Below, in pieces: positions 10,203 to 22,430 of a stretch of 64,000 nt of DNA. The stretch is from Paragonimus westermani (Eukaryota; Platyhelminthes; Trematoda; Plagiorchiida; Troglotrematidae), in the NCBI GenBank assembly GCA_008508345.1, contig QNGE01000101.1:117509-181508 (forward strand). Direction: 5' to 3'. Every line of letters begins with the position of its first letter. The stretch's first letter is position 1. Position numbers and translations under genes: made by a program. The notes under the pieces are model-generated. The model ran no database searches and was not told the origin of the DNA. It saw only the letters and a program-made list of their open reading frames with translations.

Positions 10203-12439
10203 ACGAGCACGAACAACTAGACTACTCAGCGTTCAGTAACCATAACACAGTAGTCCAAAAAGCTAAGAATTGTTCGACGTGTTCATTAAAGCAATGGAAT
10301 TCATGCGTTTCTGAGATAAAGTAAAATCACCGCGTTTAAAGTGTTTCAGAAATATGACATGTTAAACATGACCGGCGAAAATTCGCCTCTAACTGGTGAA
10401 CGTTTTCCGGAAAACAGTGCGGCACGTTTACATTAATAAAGAGACATTCAGAGAAGACAACACGAACCGAGTCATAGCAAAAAGTTTGATCAATTCAACA
10501 CGTACTATGCAATCTTTAGTTTGTATAGCTTATTCCGTTGGTGGTTTGATTCTACCCGGAGACTAGATTTTTCGGAATCAGGCCCTTCCTCGACTAACTA
10601 GTTTGGCAAACTATTATTTCTGATATAATCTGATGTAATGGATAAGCTTGCTTAACTACGAAAATTCCTGGCCCCCTCGTCTCCCAAAAAATCTTTTGAG
10701 GCATCTCAGAAGTGTGTTAATTACTGCATGAATTGATCAGTTTTAAACGTCGATTTGAGTTCAGGCCACTTTTCACCATCGACGAAGTTGATGTGATCAT
10801 CACTTTTAGCAATTAAGTGCTTTTCAAAGTTAGGCGTATGATAACTCATAAGAAATCCAACAACATACTTCGTAGAATGTGATGAAACGTCCACATAAAA
10901 ACTTCAAAACGGTCGGGAGAGACTAGTAGAAACAAATAGTCCGGCTTTGTTAGAACACAGAACGTGTCATCATTTCTAAGAGGAAATTTTCCTCGTGACT
11001 TTTATGCAAGATCCCACTTGTGTGCCCATTCCCCATTAGAATGCGGTGACCTTTGAATGATGATGTCCCATTCTCTGTGATCGCCGTTAACTTCTAGGCC
11101 GTGTGCTAATGATAAGTTGGTTATTTTTAGAAAGCTGACATTGAATGTAACACATTAGAGTGAGACAAAAACACCCATATTACCACCACAAGGAACCTTT
11201 ATTATGCACGATTGATCACCTATAAAAATTAAGTTGTGGGGTGATGAGCAGATGACTAGATGACCCGCACCCTGTCAACTAACTCCACAACTCAGCATGG
11301 ATCCATTATGCATCTCACTCTGTTTAAGTCACATCTGTCAAAATGTTTTAGAACATTGTGTGAACGCCAGTACCACCATACATCGACAATAATTAACATT
11401 GGTGATTTCCGCTATTTAGATGATGTGGCAGTTGCGCTGCTTAGATGTAGTTAGTTGTTCACGGTTCCACCAATAAGAATCCACGCTCCAACGTTAAGGG
11501 ATATAGTGTCATGCAAATCCACCGGAATGATGACATTCACTGATACCATGGAGATAAAGTAAAGTCTGTATGCGAAAGCAACGTCAGAAATCGATTTACA
11601 TACATGATTAATTTGCATGAAGAATGTGCACTTGTGGCTGAACATACATAAATGATACGAAACATCTAAGGCCTGTGGACATTCTATCCCAAAATATGTT
11701 GAAATACTGTTCACTTCGATCATCCCAAATCATCTACAGTGAGAGACCTGATTGTCAATCTACCTTGAAATGTATACGACAGTAAATGGAAACGCTCAAA
11801 GGCGGACTTTTAGATGGCTCATGATTTTTATTCAACCACTGCCCAGCGAGGCTGAACACCAGAAGTATAGTTTCCAATAAGTTATGAACGCCTACGACGT
11901 GATCTCCTCATGATCATCATTTACAAATCGCCGCAATTAACGTACAATCTTGTAAAAGAGCTCCTGCCGCAAAGTACTGGACAGCATGCAAATACAAAGT
12001 GGAAGATGAAAAGATAATCGGCGTTTCGAATATGCTCACTACGACAGACAAAAAGATATGTAGTTGAACAAATTTTCTCGATATTTCATCTTCACTTCGC
12101 TACAGACTGAAAATTCAGGAGGCAAGTACCTCGTGGTAACAGCAATCTGGGACGACGTATCACCAAAAACGTGATCAGAACGCCAGCTAAACCCAAAGTG
12201 CAGGACGCTGGACGATTAATACTTCGGGGATTTTTAACCAAAGACGGCTGCGTTTATTCGAATTTCGTTTAAAGTTGACAATGCCGAACGACTGACAAAT
12301 AGTGCGAATCACGCAGCCACCAAGACAGGCCACAGATGAACCTCTTATCTAATTCACCACATCCCCAGGTTTTAGGTTCATAAGAAAGATATATTGACAG
12401 TTCACACCTAATATATGCATACCTACTCACTTATTTATT
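10203..12439. other. No feature recognised apart from an AATAAA
   Basis: AATAAA at 10435-10440 may serve the frame at 9935-10202. Otherwise I see only stop-rich DNA and chance-length frames. Confidence 0.4.
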
Positions 12440-12735
12440 TCCGTAGAACATGTTGCATTGGTCGGACGTCAAGGCAAATTCTGAAACGAAGCTGGGGAAA
12501 CCATCCTTGGCAGCTGGGGCACGGGAATACGCGATCGGTCAATAGCGCTGGCGTTTCTCAGATGAATGAAAGCAAACACCAACTGAACACTGAGTGAGCC
12601 TTCCAAGTTTTATGGCTCGTGCGAGAAAACTTATTAAATGCCATCCAAATAAGAACAGTGTATTCTGCTGAGCTTATCAAAATTGAGCTGCTCGACCCAG
12701 TATTGTATGAACAAAAGTGATTTGTCTAGGTGCTG
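12440..12735 (+). mobile_element. PLE relict, second subfamily, GIY-YIG part
   Basis: The frame reads CCIGRTSRQILKRSWGNHP, the YIGRT..R.L..R..H block of the PLE endonuclease. In a second frame AFQVLWLVRENLL, AELIKIELLDP and LYEQK correspond to the C-terminal AEAI..I..L.P.LC.QK part. At least two frameshifts separate these blocks. The motif order and spacing match the copies at 24.3-25.2 kb better than those at 1-475, so I place it in a second subfamily. Non-functional. Confidence 0.6.
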
Positions 12736-15700
12736 CAATTGCCGTGGCTGCAAATCCATCGAGTCGATAGCTAACCTGCGTGGTGAAAATAATGGGCGAG
12801 CGCGATGCAATAGACTAATTAGGTAATCGCCAGCTGATTGACTAGTGATGTATTTTGCAATGGGTCAGATTAATATATCCATCCAACTCTACTAATCCCC
12901 ACATGATTGTACCGGTTTCAAAATTTGTTATGAAAATATATGTTCACCGTCTGAAATTTTCCAGCCCTGAAACGGCTCCTTAGCTATACGCAAGTATGGC
13001 TTCCTATTTTAAGTAAGACCTATGGGCTAAAAGATGTACAGACTTGATTGAGTATTGGTGTAGAAGTCTTCTTTCATATTGGTGTTCTCAACATTCTCCC
13101 ACATTCGCTCCCACTCTGTTTTAGTTCTAGCAGATTTCCAGTTTAATTTATTCCTCTGCAAACAGGTGGTCAGATGATGACAAGCAATGCTGCTTCTGAT
13201 ATCTAAATAAGTGTCTTAGTAACAGCGACGAGAGAGATAAAACAGTGGGCACATAGAAAAAACCGCTCTGAGAAGTTGCATTAATTAATCAAGTATGCAT
13301 TTTATATAGTGTTTGAAATTGTTTGGGATAGTTTTGTTCATGACCAAGTATTGGAAACTGGACAAGTGACTTACCCACATCACAATAACCAGAAGGTACA
13401 CAAGTTTATTTTAAATTTAGCTGTGGGGAAGTTGTCTTGAAATCAGTATTTCAAAACCTGTTATGAAACCACACTATAGAAGGTGCTGTAGTTTCTGCTG
13501 CTAACTCCTCAGCTGTAGGCTAAGATCAACCTGACAATTTTGGTTAGTCTGCCAGGTAACCAACACCAGTCTTTATGGTTTCATTGAATACTTGATATAA
13601 ATGACTACCAACAGAATGATGTGCAGCCAATCCGCTTGTTTTCTCTGCACTCTTTGGTTCAATTGTTGGTTTTGCTCTCAGCCTTATTTCCATCCCATTT
13701 TATATTTTGAATACCTTACAAGCGATCAATGCGATTACTGCCGTCGTATGCAAGGAAACATGCATTGCTGAATTACATGACATGAACAGTAATCTACAGC
13801 GTAAACACCGATTTGGATAAGGATGACAGTTTATGTTTCGAATATATTTGTGAGGTTGACAGCAAATGTATAATAAAAAGTCCGTCTTTATAATTTAATG
13901 CGGAGCTCTACAGTTCTAGTTTTGTTAACCGCGTTAACGTTCAACTTAAAAACCGGAGCAATAAGCAACAAACCAAAATTATTAAAACAATTTCCCGCTC
14001 ATTATCAATCAGTGTTTTGCGTACTTCCGGGTTCCGGTGTCGACGTATTCCAGGTTTGAATAAAAATATTGATGTGCTGTGGGCAGTTTTTTGAGTCCAA
14101 GCCTGCAGAATGTTGTGTCAATTTTTATTTTGTTTGTTATCAATGAATTCGTGGTGAGGCAGACCCAGTTCATATTTATTTTTTGCGCATCCTCAAATCC
14201 CAACTCTTTCTACGAATAATGCACAACAAGTTGATTGCGTTTTGGTTGCGAAGTAAAATTGAACGAAGCGGAATTCTCAGTCAGTCTGCTAAACAATTAA
14301 ACTAGTTATGACTTCAGCTGTTCCAACAATTGAAAGAATGGTCTATTACAAGTCGAGTTTTCCACGAATATCAGGGAAATCGTTTGCGTTCAACCAACTT
14401 GTTACTGTTTCTTGTCATAGACTTACTACGTGCAACCCACATGGTGTGACAAGCTTGCATCTGGTTGAAAGTGTCCAATGATATTCTGACCATTCTGGAC
14501 TATAAAGGAGCTTGATGCATGACGGACGTTTTGCGGAGTTTTCACGCAAGGAAAGATGAAAAGAAACAGCGGAATGGGTGATTTATGTGTATAGAATATT
14601 TCCCTACATCATGAAAGACGTTTCTAGGGCTTCTGCAAAATTAACGAATCACTTCGTCAGGAAACCATTTAAGAACGACCGGTGCATTTGCATCAAAAGT
14701 TCGCTTGACTGCCTTGTGGACAGTAGAAGAGAACTTGAGGGCCGAAGAGGGAACGATGGCCCTGTGATGTTGGCAATAACCTTACGATTATTATGAACTA
14801 ATTAACTTGCATTTTCAACCAACGGATAAACCTTCGTCACCAGTGAGATTGGTGGAGCAATAGCATAAAGTTTCTTAGGGTGAATGACGTAACCTTCCTG
14901 AATTTGGACGCTTTAAAAGAAGGGTTTCGGCAATGTGACAAGTTTTGTGTTCCAGCCAAGTTGCTTAATAATTCTGGTGAGAAATAGAGATTGGAGCTTG
15001 CTAACCAACCCAGAGTAAACATGGAGAAATATAACGGAAATATTGTCTATCCCCTTAAAATCTTCCTATATTCGGATGGGAAAAGTGACTTGAGCCTACC
15101 TTAGACAAAGAAAATAAGCTAACTGAAATAGACGAATGTAAGGAACTGTCAGTTTGTAGGTTTGCATTTTTAAAAACCAAACGGGAAAGTCTTCGGGAAA
15201 AATTCGTAGTATTTTCCCAAGCCAACACATCAGTCCTCGTTAGGAATATAGCATTTTCATCAGTATGTACTTGTTCTCGAGACTTCAGAATTTGTCACGG
15301 ACAAGATGTGTACGTTTTCTGAATCTTTCATTTTTCTACGCTCCCTAAAACCATATTGATCACTTTCCACTACCCGTGGTGAGACACGTGGGATTTAAAA
15401 ATATGCTGCAATATTTTTCAACCGATTACTAATTTGACTGATTGGAGTTAGCCTTTTCTATCTTCTATATAGGAACCACATTGTGATCATGGCTGTTTAG
15501 CGACTTTTCAAATTTGAATATTTGAGAAACGGGTTAACGCTAGCTTGTTCATTTTTACCTGCTCATTAGAACAGAATCTTTTCATGGTATGTCGAATTGT
15601 TAGATTCCAGTTACTCATTGCTGAACGGCTTGATCAATGATTTTGTCAGCGAAACCTTTAGGTATCTCAATATACCAATTAAAGTCACATTTTCTGCAGA

Positions 15701-16911
15701 CGGTCCACACTGAAATTAATCTATCTACTCTTTTAATGTGCTCATTCTGCCTTGCTGCCGGAATAGCTCTTCGTATTCATTGAAAGGTAGTACTGACACA
15801 ATTGTCATAATTTTATGTAACTCGGCAGCTAATAGTTCAGAGGTTGCAAACAGCCCCTTCTACGAGAGTTCCTGACAGAAATGTGTGGAAGTTATTGTGT
15901 TGCTAGCCGTATAAAACCATAATCTAGTGTTCAAACTCTGCATCACAAAGAGCCACTCGGTACGTTAAGGTATGGTTGCATATATAGGTCAATTCGTTAT
16001 GAGCTCCCAGCAGCATAATTTCTTACAAAACTGTTGACCATTTTTGGTCCATTGTCTTGGTGCTGGCCATGTCACTATTAGTGCCGGTATCGATTTATCT
16101 TCTGTCCAGTAATACTATGCTAACAAATTAAAACTAGTTGAGTCAAAATTTGGCGATTTCTGTTGATTTTCGGAGCATATAAATGCAAGTAAACCCAAAC
16201 GACGACAAGCTCAACAAATAGAACTAATATGACCTGAGTCACAAAGTGATATGGAATCTGTGTAAGTGCCGTGGAAGCTAATTCACTGAAATAGAAATGT
16301 GATTATTCATACATATGTATATACATATATAAGATTGAAGAACATGTTGCGATAAATGTATAACCGGATGGTTACCGCATTTCTGTCATTTACCGCTCTA
16401 TTAAGGTAGTGGCAACGACAAAACGGATAGAGGTACACACGGACTTAGAGAAAAGCCCCTTTACAATGTCACTCATTCTCTAGGTCAACGGTTGTGATAT
16501 TCTTGTATATAGGGAACAATTTCGGTCCGGCGACCCGAAATGCTTTCTGAATCTGCCACCATTCTGCACAGGCCATTGAAATACGCCATTGTTTAATCAG
16601 TACTGGCCCACTTAGGACAAGTGGTGTGCACTTATGGGTGGTAATCTAAGGTTCACTCACTCCCAATGTTTTCATTTTGGAGTGTCCAAATTTGCCCTTG
16701 CAGTTAGACTAGGCTGTAGCCGCCAACGTTTACGGAACAACAAGTTTTCCAGAAGTATTATGATTGGTGCTTTTATCAGGCATGTGATTTTCCGGTAATG
16801 CTTATGTGCATGACACTGTCTTAGACCTCACAGAAATCACACGCAACCTATTTTGAGTCGGTTGGCTGATAAGATTCGTCTATATAAGCTGCAGTTTGTT
16901 CAGTCATAATA
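12736..16911. other. No feature recognised
   Basis: No repeat, RNA or convincing exon. The short palindromic run around 16312-16331 (ACATATGTATATACATATAT) is low-complexity AT sequence. Confidence 0.4.
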
Positions 16912-17100
16912 TAAACAACTGTTCGTGAACCTGACCCTTCCCTGGACTTAACGTCTTATCCTAACTCGCTTATTGATTTTCCACCCCTCAAATCGATTGT
17001 TTTAAAAAAACCCACCCGTATTATTGTAAGTTTGGTACTGATGAGTCAATACGAAATGCTTGCATCTACCAGTTTTCATGTTCTATCTGCTTTGCTCAAA
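16912..17100 (+). mobile_element. PLE tail fragment
   Basis: The sequence begins AACAACTGTTCGTGAACCTG and matches the end of the PLE coding region and its non-coding tail as seen at 280-475, including CTTCCCTGGAC and TGCTTGCATCTACCAGTTTT. No endonuclease domain is left. The match continues about 30 bp past the ribozyme, as expected if the tail is followed by the start of the next pseudo-LTR. Confidence 0.75.
17033..17071 (+). ncRNA. Hammerhead ribozyme with intact core (PLE type)
   Basis: All invariant positions are present: stem I TGGTA/TACCA, core CTGATGA, stem II GT/AC around a CAAT loop, GAA, stem III ATG/CAT around CTTG, and cleavage-site C at 17066. It is a type I layout, open at stem I. 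Known biology: PLEs carry such minimal ribozymes in their terminal repeats, where cleavage defines the 5' end of the RNA. The two-base-pair stem II suggests weak activity as a monomer. Inference only, no activity data. Confidence 0.85.
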
Positions 17101-17875
17101 CTGCTCGAGGGAACCAATTGTATCACATATAAAGTATTGTTAAACGGGCTGTCTAGAGCTGGCGAAAGTTTTGTTGTAACAGGCCTATTGATTTTGGATG
17201 TTGGTCGCCACATTCGAGTTGGTAGTTTCAAACCGTCACCAAGCAATATTACTGAAGAATTGTCTTCAGACCCATCGGAGAAGTGCAGCGCACTGAACTC
17301 TCAAGTATTTTTAGCTCAATAAGTTCCTTTCAGAAATCTAGATGAGTCATATCGTGGGAAATGATGTTTTAGGAAGACCTGGATGGCCAAGTTTGGAACA
17401 AGTATCGTTTAGGCTATGTTGGTCGTTCACAGCGGTAACTATACTACCGGTAAGAATGTCCGAAGATGGTCGAGAATAATTTTAATAAAGCCGCAGCCTT
17501 AGTGTTACGTTGGAATATCAATTGGCTGCCATGGTCAGGATTTGTGCGACTAGAACTCGTAGCGCAAGCACACAAAAGCACCTGTACTTCCTGTACAACC
17601 TCAAATATCTAACTGACTTAGGGTGAAAATTTACTGGCAAAAAGAAAACGTTGATTAGTAAATAAACAAAGATGCTGGAGTAAAAAGAAACTAGCTAGGC
17701 GGCTTCTATTTGCTTCCGACTCACGAATAAAAATAAAACTTTCGCACGTCACTCCACTCGTGAAAAGTTGGTCTAATTGTAATTTGAGCACAATTCAGGT
17801 TACAAGAGCAATTCGTTTCGAATTTTCCAGATCACCCTTTACGGACGGTTTGTTGAGCAATTCAGCGGCGGAAAG
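17101..17875. other. No feature recognised
   Basis: The open frame that starts inside the PLE tail runs to 17322 but has no known motif. The rest is stop-rich. Confidence 0.4.
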
Positions 17876-18278
17876 CAAGTACGACAAGTGAAACGCAAAC
17901 AATTTCTGATCGAATTAAAACGGTTTAATTTCATCCCAGTTCTTGCAACACAAACAATTAGATGTCTCGCAACTGGGATAGTAGAAGTTAGTGTGAACAA
18001 TTTTCCTTTATCAGATAGAAGCACTACCCAGAGTTTTAGATTTACTTGACACACTGTTTTTTCTGTGGAGAAGGTGACAAGTACGACAAGTGAAACGCAA
18101 ACAATTTCTGATCGAATTAGAACGGTTTAATTTCATCCCAATTCGTGCAACACAAACAATTAGATGTCTCGCAACTGGGATAGTAGTAGTTAGTGTGAAC
18201 AATTTTCCTTTATCAGATAGGAGCACTATCCAGAGTTTTGGATTTACTTGACACACTGTTTTTTCTGTGGAGAAGGTG
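17876..18278 (+). repeat. Two-copy direct repeat, 202-bp unit
   Basis: Unit 1 is 17876-18077 and unit 2 is 18078-18278, both beginning CAAGTACGACAAGTGAAACG. By eye they differ at about seven positions (near 96 percent identity). The unit length is not a multiple of three, so the open minus-strand frames across it (17839-18054 and 18011-18355) change frame between units and are unlikely to be coding. Confidence 0.9.
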
Positions 18279-19125
18279 CACACTTTTCCTGTCACATTTC
18301 TAACTGTCCATTCATAATCAGAGAGAAAAGAACTATACTGGTTAATTACGTACATTCGGATAAGCTGTTTTTATTCCACTGTTTATATTTGTTAGTTTAT
18401 CTGATGAATAATTCGCATTTTCCATCACTCTTCAGGCTTGTTGAGCGTTCAAATGAACCATTCAACTTCACAAATAAAACGCATATATATAATTGAAAAA
18501 TCTCACAAATATAACACTTTTTAAATGCAATCTGCAGCATCAGTCGTTTGCATGCTTAATTAACTTAATTGTTGTGACCATCTTCAGATTAATTCTACTT
18601 GAGATTTGTAGTTAACTAAAAGTAGAATGGGACTGATCGACTATATGTAGTGAACACCGAGTGGTCGCTGCAAATATTTCATGGATTTTAGGTAGGGCCA
18701 CACCTACATTTCTAATTGTCAACGTTTTCTCGCGTAAAAAGATGTATATCTACTGGGGCGACTGCGGACACCAACATATTTTGTTCTGTACAAATGTTAT
18801 AACCATTACAGGTGTATATGTGAATGAGACGATGGCAGAAAACGACTACACATTCCAGCAATGATAAATAAATACTGGTTTCGTGGGCCCTATTTCAAAT
18901 AGGCTGCGTTGAATATGTTGCCTATATCAATAATCCTTGTTTACGCCAGTGCCAGCGCCTAAAATTTGACTACTGGTAACCATTTCTCAAGATCCCCAAC
19001 ACTGCCAACCAAATTATAGGGCATGCGGCTTCTGGATTTAGCAAAGCGCCAATTTTTGCACCAACTGTTGCCGTGTGAGAGTACGTGAAGGATTGATGCG
19101 CCAGCAGTTATAGATATGTACACAA
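18279..19125. other. No feature recognised
   Basis: AT-rich spacer. I see no repeat or exon signal beyond chance. Confidence 0.4.
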
Positions 19126-19129
19126 AATA

Positions 19130-19292
19130 GTTAGAAAACGGGAACTGGCAGATGCCAGCATTTAGTATTCAATCGTCAATACCAAACTTACAATAACTTG
19201 AAACAGGCTTTTTTATATCGAAAACTTAGAGAGCATGGTGGATAGTCTGTCGATGAGTTAAGAAAGGTCATTAGGTCTAGGGAAGGAGATCG
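19130..19292 (-). mobile_element. PLE tail fragment, inverted
   Basis: On the minus strand it reads the PLE tail from CTTCCCTAGACCTAATGACC to the degenerate hammerhead and GCCAGTTCCCG. It abuts, in the opposite direction, the plus-strand endonuclease fragment at 19293. PLE insertions are known to carry partial inverted copies at one end, so this may be such a structure or a later rearrangement. Confidence 0.7.
19146..19184 (-). ncRNA. Degenerate hammerhead relict (PLE type)
   Basis: Same 39-nt length as the intact copy, but the core is TTGACGAT, the GAA box is TAA and stem I is TGGTA against TGCCA. Predicted inactive. Confidence 0.55.
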
Positions 19293-19626
19293 GCTTTTAA
19301 GTGCCGATTCACATTGTGTTTATCAGTTTACACGTAACTGCAAACAGAGACACATAGGCAGAACCGAGAAATGTTTGATCTCTAGAGTGAAGGAACAGTT
19401 GCCTAAATGGGTGCAGAGCTCCGTATTAGATAAGAACGACAATGTCGTTGATACACGCGAGCAAACAACGTCCGCAGTCGCAAGGCACTTCCTGCCCACC
19501 GTTATCGACCCAGTTTCCGTCTTNCGTATTAGATAAGAACGACAATGTCGTTGATACACGCGAGCAAACAACGTCCGCAGTCGCAAGGCACTTCCTGCCC
19601 ACCGTTATCGACCCAGTTTCCGTCTT
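19293..19626 (+). mobile_element. PLE GIY-YIG fragment
   Basis: The frame reads CVYQFTRNCKQRHIGRTEKC, then EQLPKWVQSSV and TSAVARH, the GIY-YIG domain of the same subfamily as at 1-315. It lacks everything after the IDP block. The second half (19525-19626) is an exact repeat of 19422-19523 across a single N, so the real copy probably ends only once. Confidence 0.8.
19422..19626 (+). repeat. Exact 102-bp duplication across one N
   Basis: Bases 19422-19523, starting CGTATTAGATAAGAACGAC, repeat without change at 19525-19626 with a lone N between (19524). This is the look of two overlapping contig ends joined by a scaffolder without merging, not of biology. Confidence 0.85.
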
Positions 19627-19869
19627 CTAACCGGTTTGTTCAAACATCTGACGGAAGAGAACTGTTTTAAATTATAGATGTATTTTCTTCCCCTTGTAAG
19701 TGGTGAATGCAAGTTTTGTTCATATATTCATGCGTCATTTCATGCTCAGTCATAGGGGTTTTCGATAGTCTGAGCTAGAAAAGCCATGTCTGTGGTATAG
19801 AACTGAAGATATTTCTATACATACACAAATATTCGTGTATAGATATGTAAACACCGAATGATGGTACAG

Positions 19870-20459
19870 GCTTTTGCTACTTCCTGTAAATCAAAATAAC
19901 ATTTTGCCAACCAGGCATTGTCGGAGTAAGCTGCAACTTATTTTCAGGGTTTAAACGCTCAACAACACTTGTGTTGTGCAAAGAATCTATACGTTTTGTA
20001 GGTATATTTAATAGAACAGCCCTTATTTCTCTCTCTAGATCGTCTGCAACGCGCTTCGGTAAGTGCTTTGTCATCTGCTGATGATCGATCGAAAGTTGCA
20101 ATTTACAAAGTGTACACACGCAATACTCCACTTCTCAGCCAGTCCCTGACAAAACGAGATAACATTCATTAGTGTCCCATGCTTTAAAAAACCAATCGTG
20201 CACATTTTCAATGTGATCGATATTTTGGTTTCGGCATACACCTCCTTGAGACAAATGTTTTGATAATTGAATTAATAACTTCATAGTATATGTGATGCAC
20301 ATACCATTTACGTACACTCAGCCCTGATTTCCTTGCTTGCTCAAGTTTCTGAGTCGCCTCGCCCGAGATATTACTACTCTCTTCTGGTTTTGGAACTAAT
20401 TCCTGCGTGCGATGCGTTAATGCCACCCAGTCTGTCCTATGCACAATCATGTCCAACAA
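19870..20459 (-). mobile_element. PLE relict, region upstream of the RT
   Basis: Minus-strand frames at 20208-20459, 20135-20317 and 19877-20131 read, in order, LIQLSKHLSQGGVCRNQNID and DLEREIRAVLLNIPTKR, then ENKLQLTPTMPGWQNVILIY. These recall the N-terminal part of PLE polyproteins, where a conserved stretch of the type L..L....DKGN.VV lies before the RT. Three frames are needed, so it is broken. The assignment is weaker than for the endonuclease pieces. Confidence 0.4.
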
Positions 20460-20964
20460 TTCATGCTGATCGTCTTGACATTAATATGAGATTAATATGC
20501 GAACGCTGTGTAGCCGGACATAGTAATAATCAGGTCATCTTGTTTTTGACTACTTTGCCTGATATAGTGCTCATCTGGAAAAAACTTTGATTTATCACAG
20601 CAGTTATCAACTCAAATCAAAAAGTACAACCACTTCTACTGGTTATCGTAGTAAAAGAACCAACCGTTCCATAGATCGAACATATCTGACTTTACTTTAT
20701 ATCTGATAAATACTGCGCAATTAGTGTGTCAATGATTGTACATTTAGGATATCGTTCCGGCAGTCAATTTGAACAAAGTAATGGCCTGTCTGTGTAATTG
20801 TTTCCGTTATCTGCGGACGTCTACTAAGAGTTTCAAGTCAAGTTGGAACCATTCGTGTTGTACTAGAAATAACGTGATAGCAGTTGCCGATAACAGTTTA
20901 AACTGTATTCGGACCAATTGAAGGTGCAATATTCAATTGATCGATAAAATATGTTTTAGAAGAG
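20460..20964. other. No feature recognised
   Basis: Spacer between two PLE pieces; the frame at 20333-20590 shows no motif. Confidence 0.35.
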
Positions 20965-22265
20965 AAGCCAGAACACGAAAACTGGTGGATGCACGCATTT
21001 TGTATTGACTCATTAGCACCAAATTTGCAATAACACGGAGGGTTTTTATAGCAAACAACTAGAATGGTGGATAATCAATAAGAGGGTTAGGATGGGTCAT
21101 TAAGTCCAGGGAAGAGTCAAGTTCATGAACAGTTGTTTCTAAGCCCAGAGAGCTGATATGGGTCGATTGTTTGCTACTGTTTCAGTAAACCGTAAGAATC
21201 TCAAGTTAGAATAGGGGGTTCTGAATGCACAAGATGGTGGTCAGGATGTTTCTAGCGACGAAAATACTGGCTCCTAATGCGTTTCACAAACATCACCATT
21301 CTCCGGTAACACAGGCTTCTGGACCCATTTTGGTAGATTTTCTCTCATTTCGGAGCTCAAGCATCTATCGGTTCTGCCTATGTAACTTTCTTCGCAGTTA
21401 CATACAAATTGGTAACCATAGTGTGAAGTGCCAGCCCCAGGCTGATCTTCTTTGACTGAAACCACTGATAGCTTCTGAGTCCGAGCGATTACATGGAGTT
21501 CACCTGCATTGGACGTTCGTTTAATTGAATTTCCCGATCGCTGTGTTTTCTGATGCATGATATAATTACCCTTAAAATGCACCTTTATGTAGACCCTCTT
21601 TTTCTCTACAGCGACCACCTTTTCAGGTTGTACTTTTTTTCCACCGTGCCTGTCTACGAATCTTTTGGAGTAACCATTTGTTTATGGGATAGAAGCAATC
21701 AGATCCAGTTTTTCCGCAAGGCTGTCTTGCGTCGTGCGAAGAGAGTAATCACCAGTATTTTTAGGGTTGCACCAGCGTGAAGTTACTGAAGTTTAGGCAT
21801 TGATCCTACAAACAATTCTTATAACCGAACTGTTTTCCATACGAATTAGGATATTTGGAAACGTCAGACCGTTCACAAGCAACATTGAGATTAAGATAAC
21901 AACTATTCATACGTTGCAACAGGTCGTGTATCACCCGTCTGGATCGACATGACGCTTATAATGTGACCATTTTAACGTGAGAATTCTGCTAAGTTGGAAT
22001 CTAGTTGACATCCTACGGTCACTCCGTCTATCTGACGGTAGGAATGCTCGAGAAACTGAGAACTGACCTTCCCAGTACAGGGCAGCAAAGTTTCCCGCAA
22101 TAGGTCGATGGAAATCGGCAGCGAAATGTGATTCACTCCAATGAGCTCAAAAATGTGGTCAATCGTTTCATGCAGCGGAACATTTTTGAGCAGTGACTGA
22201 CCTTCTACTAAACTCAGTTCACAAATCGGACCCCGTGACGATATGAGATGCAAGGGTTTCATTAG
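20965..22265 (-). mobile_element. PLE relict with RT, linker, GIY-YIG and tail
   Basis: This is the most complete PLE in the window, read from 22262 downward. An RT block (21972-22262) contains SLLKNVPLHETIDHIFELIG and YRQIDGVTVGCQLD, matching the PLE RT motifs SLFTNVPL..TI and Y.Q.DGVAMGSPLGP. After frameshifts comes CYLNLNVACERSD (usual form HPNL.FTCE). The YVDD stretch between them appears deleted. A linker follows (EKKRVYIKVHFKGNYIMHQK) and then YQFVCNCEESYIGRT with ENLPKWVQ (21274-21618). The C-terminal endonuclease part is out of frame. The tail with HHR relict ends near 20965. Stops, frameshifts and the missing catalytic site make it a dead copy. Confidence 0.85.
20983..21021 (-). ncRNA. 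Hammerhead relict with compensatory stem I change
   Basis: 39 nt. Stem I is TGGTG/CACCA where the intact copy has TGGTA/TACCA, so the closing pair has changed on both sides. Stem III remains ATGC/GCAT. The core is CTAATGA and the GAA box is AAA, so it is predicted inactive. Confidence 0.65.
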
Positions 22266-22430
22266 TTTCTGTCGTATGACAAAACATGAATAACGAAGTG
22301 TACATCAGAGTGACCGAAGTACGCAACTGCTGTTGTCAATGGTTGGGTATCGTCATATAGAACGGACTTATTACCATACCATATCATGGTGATATGCTGC
22401 TCCGGAAGAAAAATTGTGTGTTGAGTTGTT

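Noticed and set aside
17839..18355. Cysteine-containing minus-strand frames across the 202-bp repeat
   Set aside because: The unit length is not divisible by three, so the frame changes between units; no start or motif supports translation.
20069..20100. CTGATGA and GAAAG around TCGATC
   Set aside because: The short palindromic spacer does not give the G-C-closed stem II and the outer stems do not pair.
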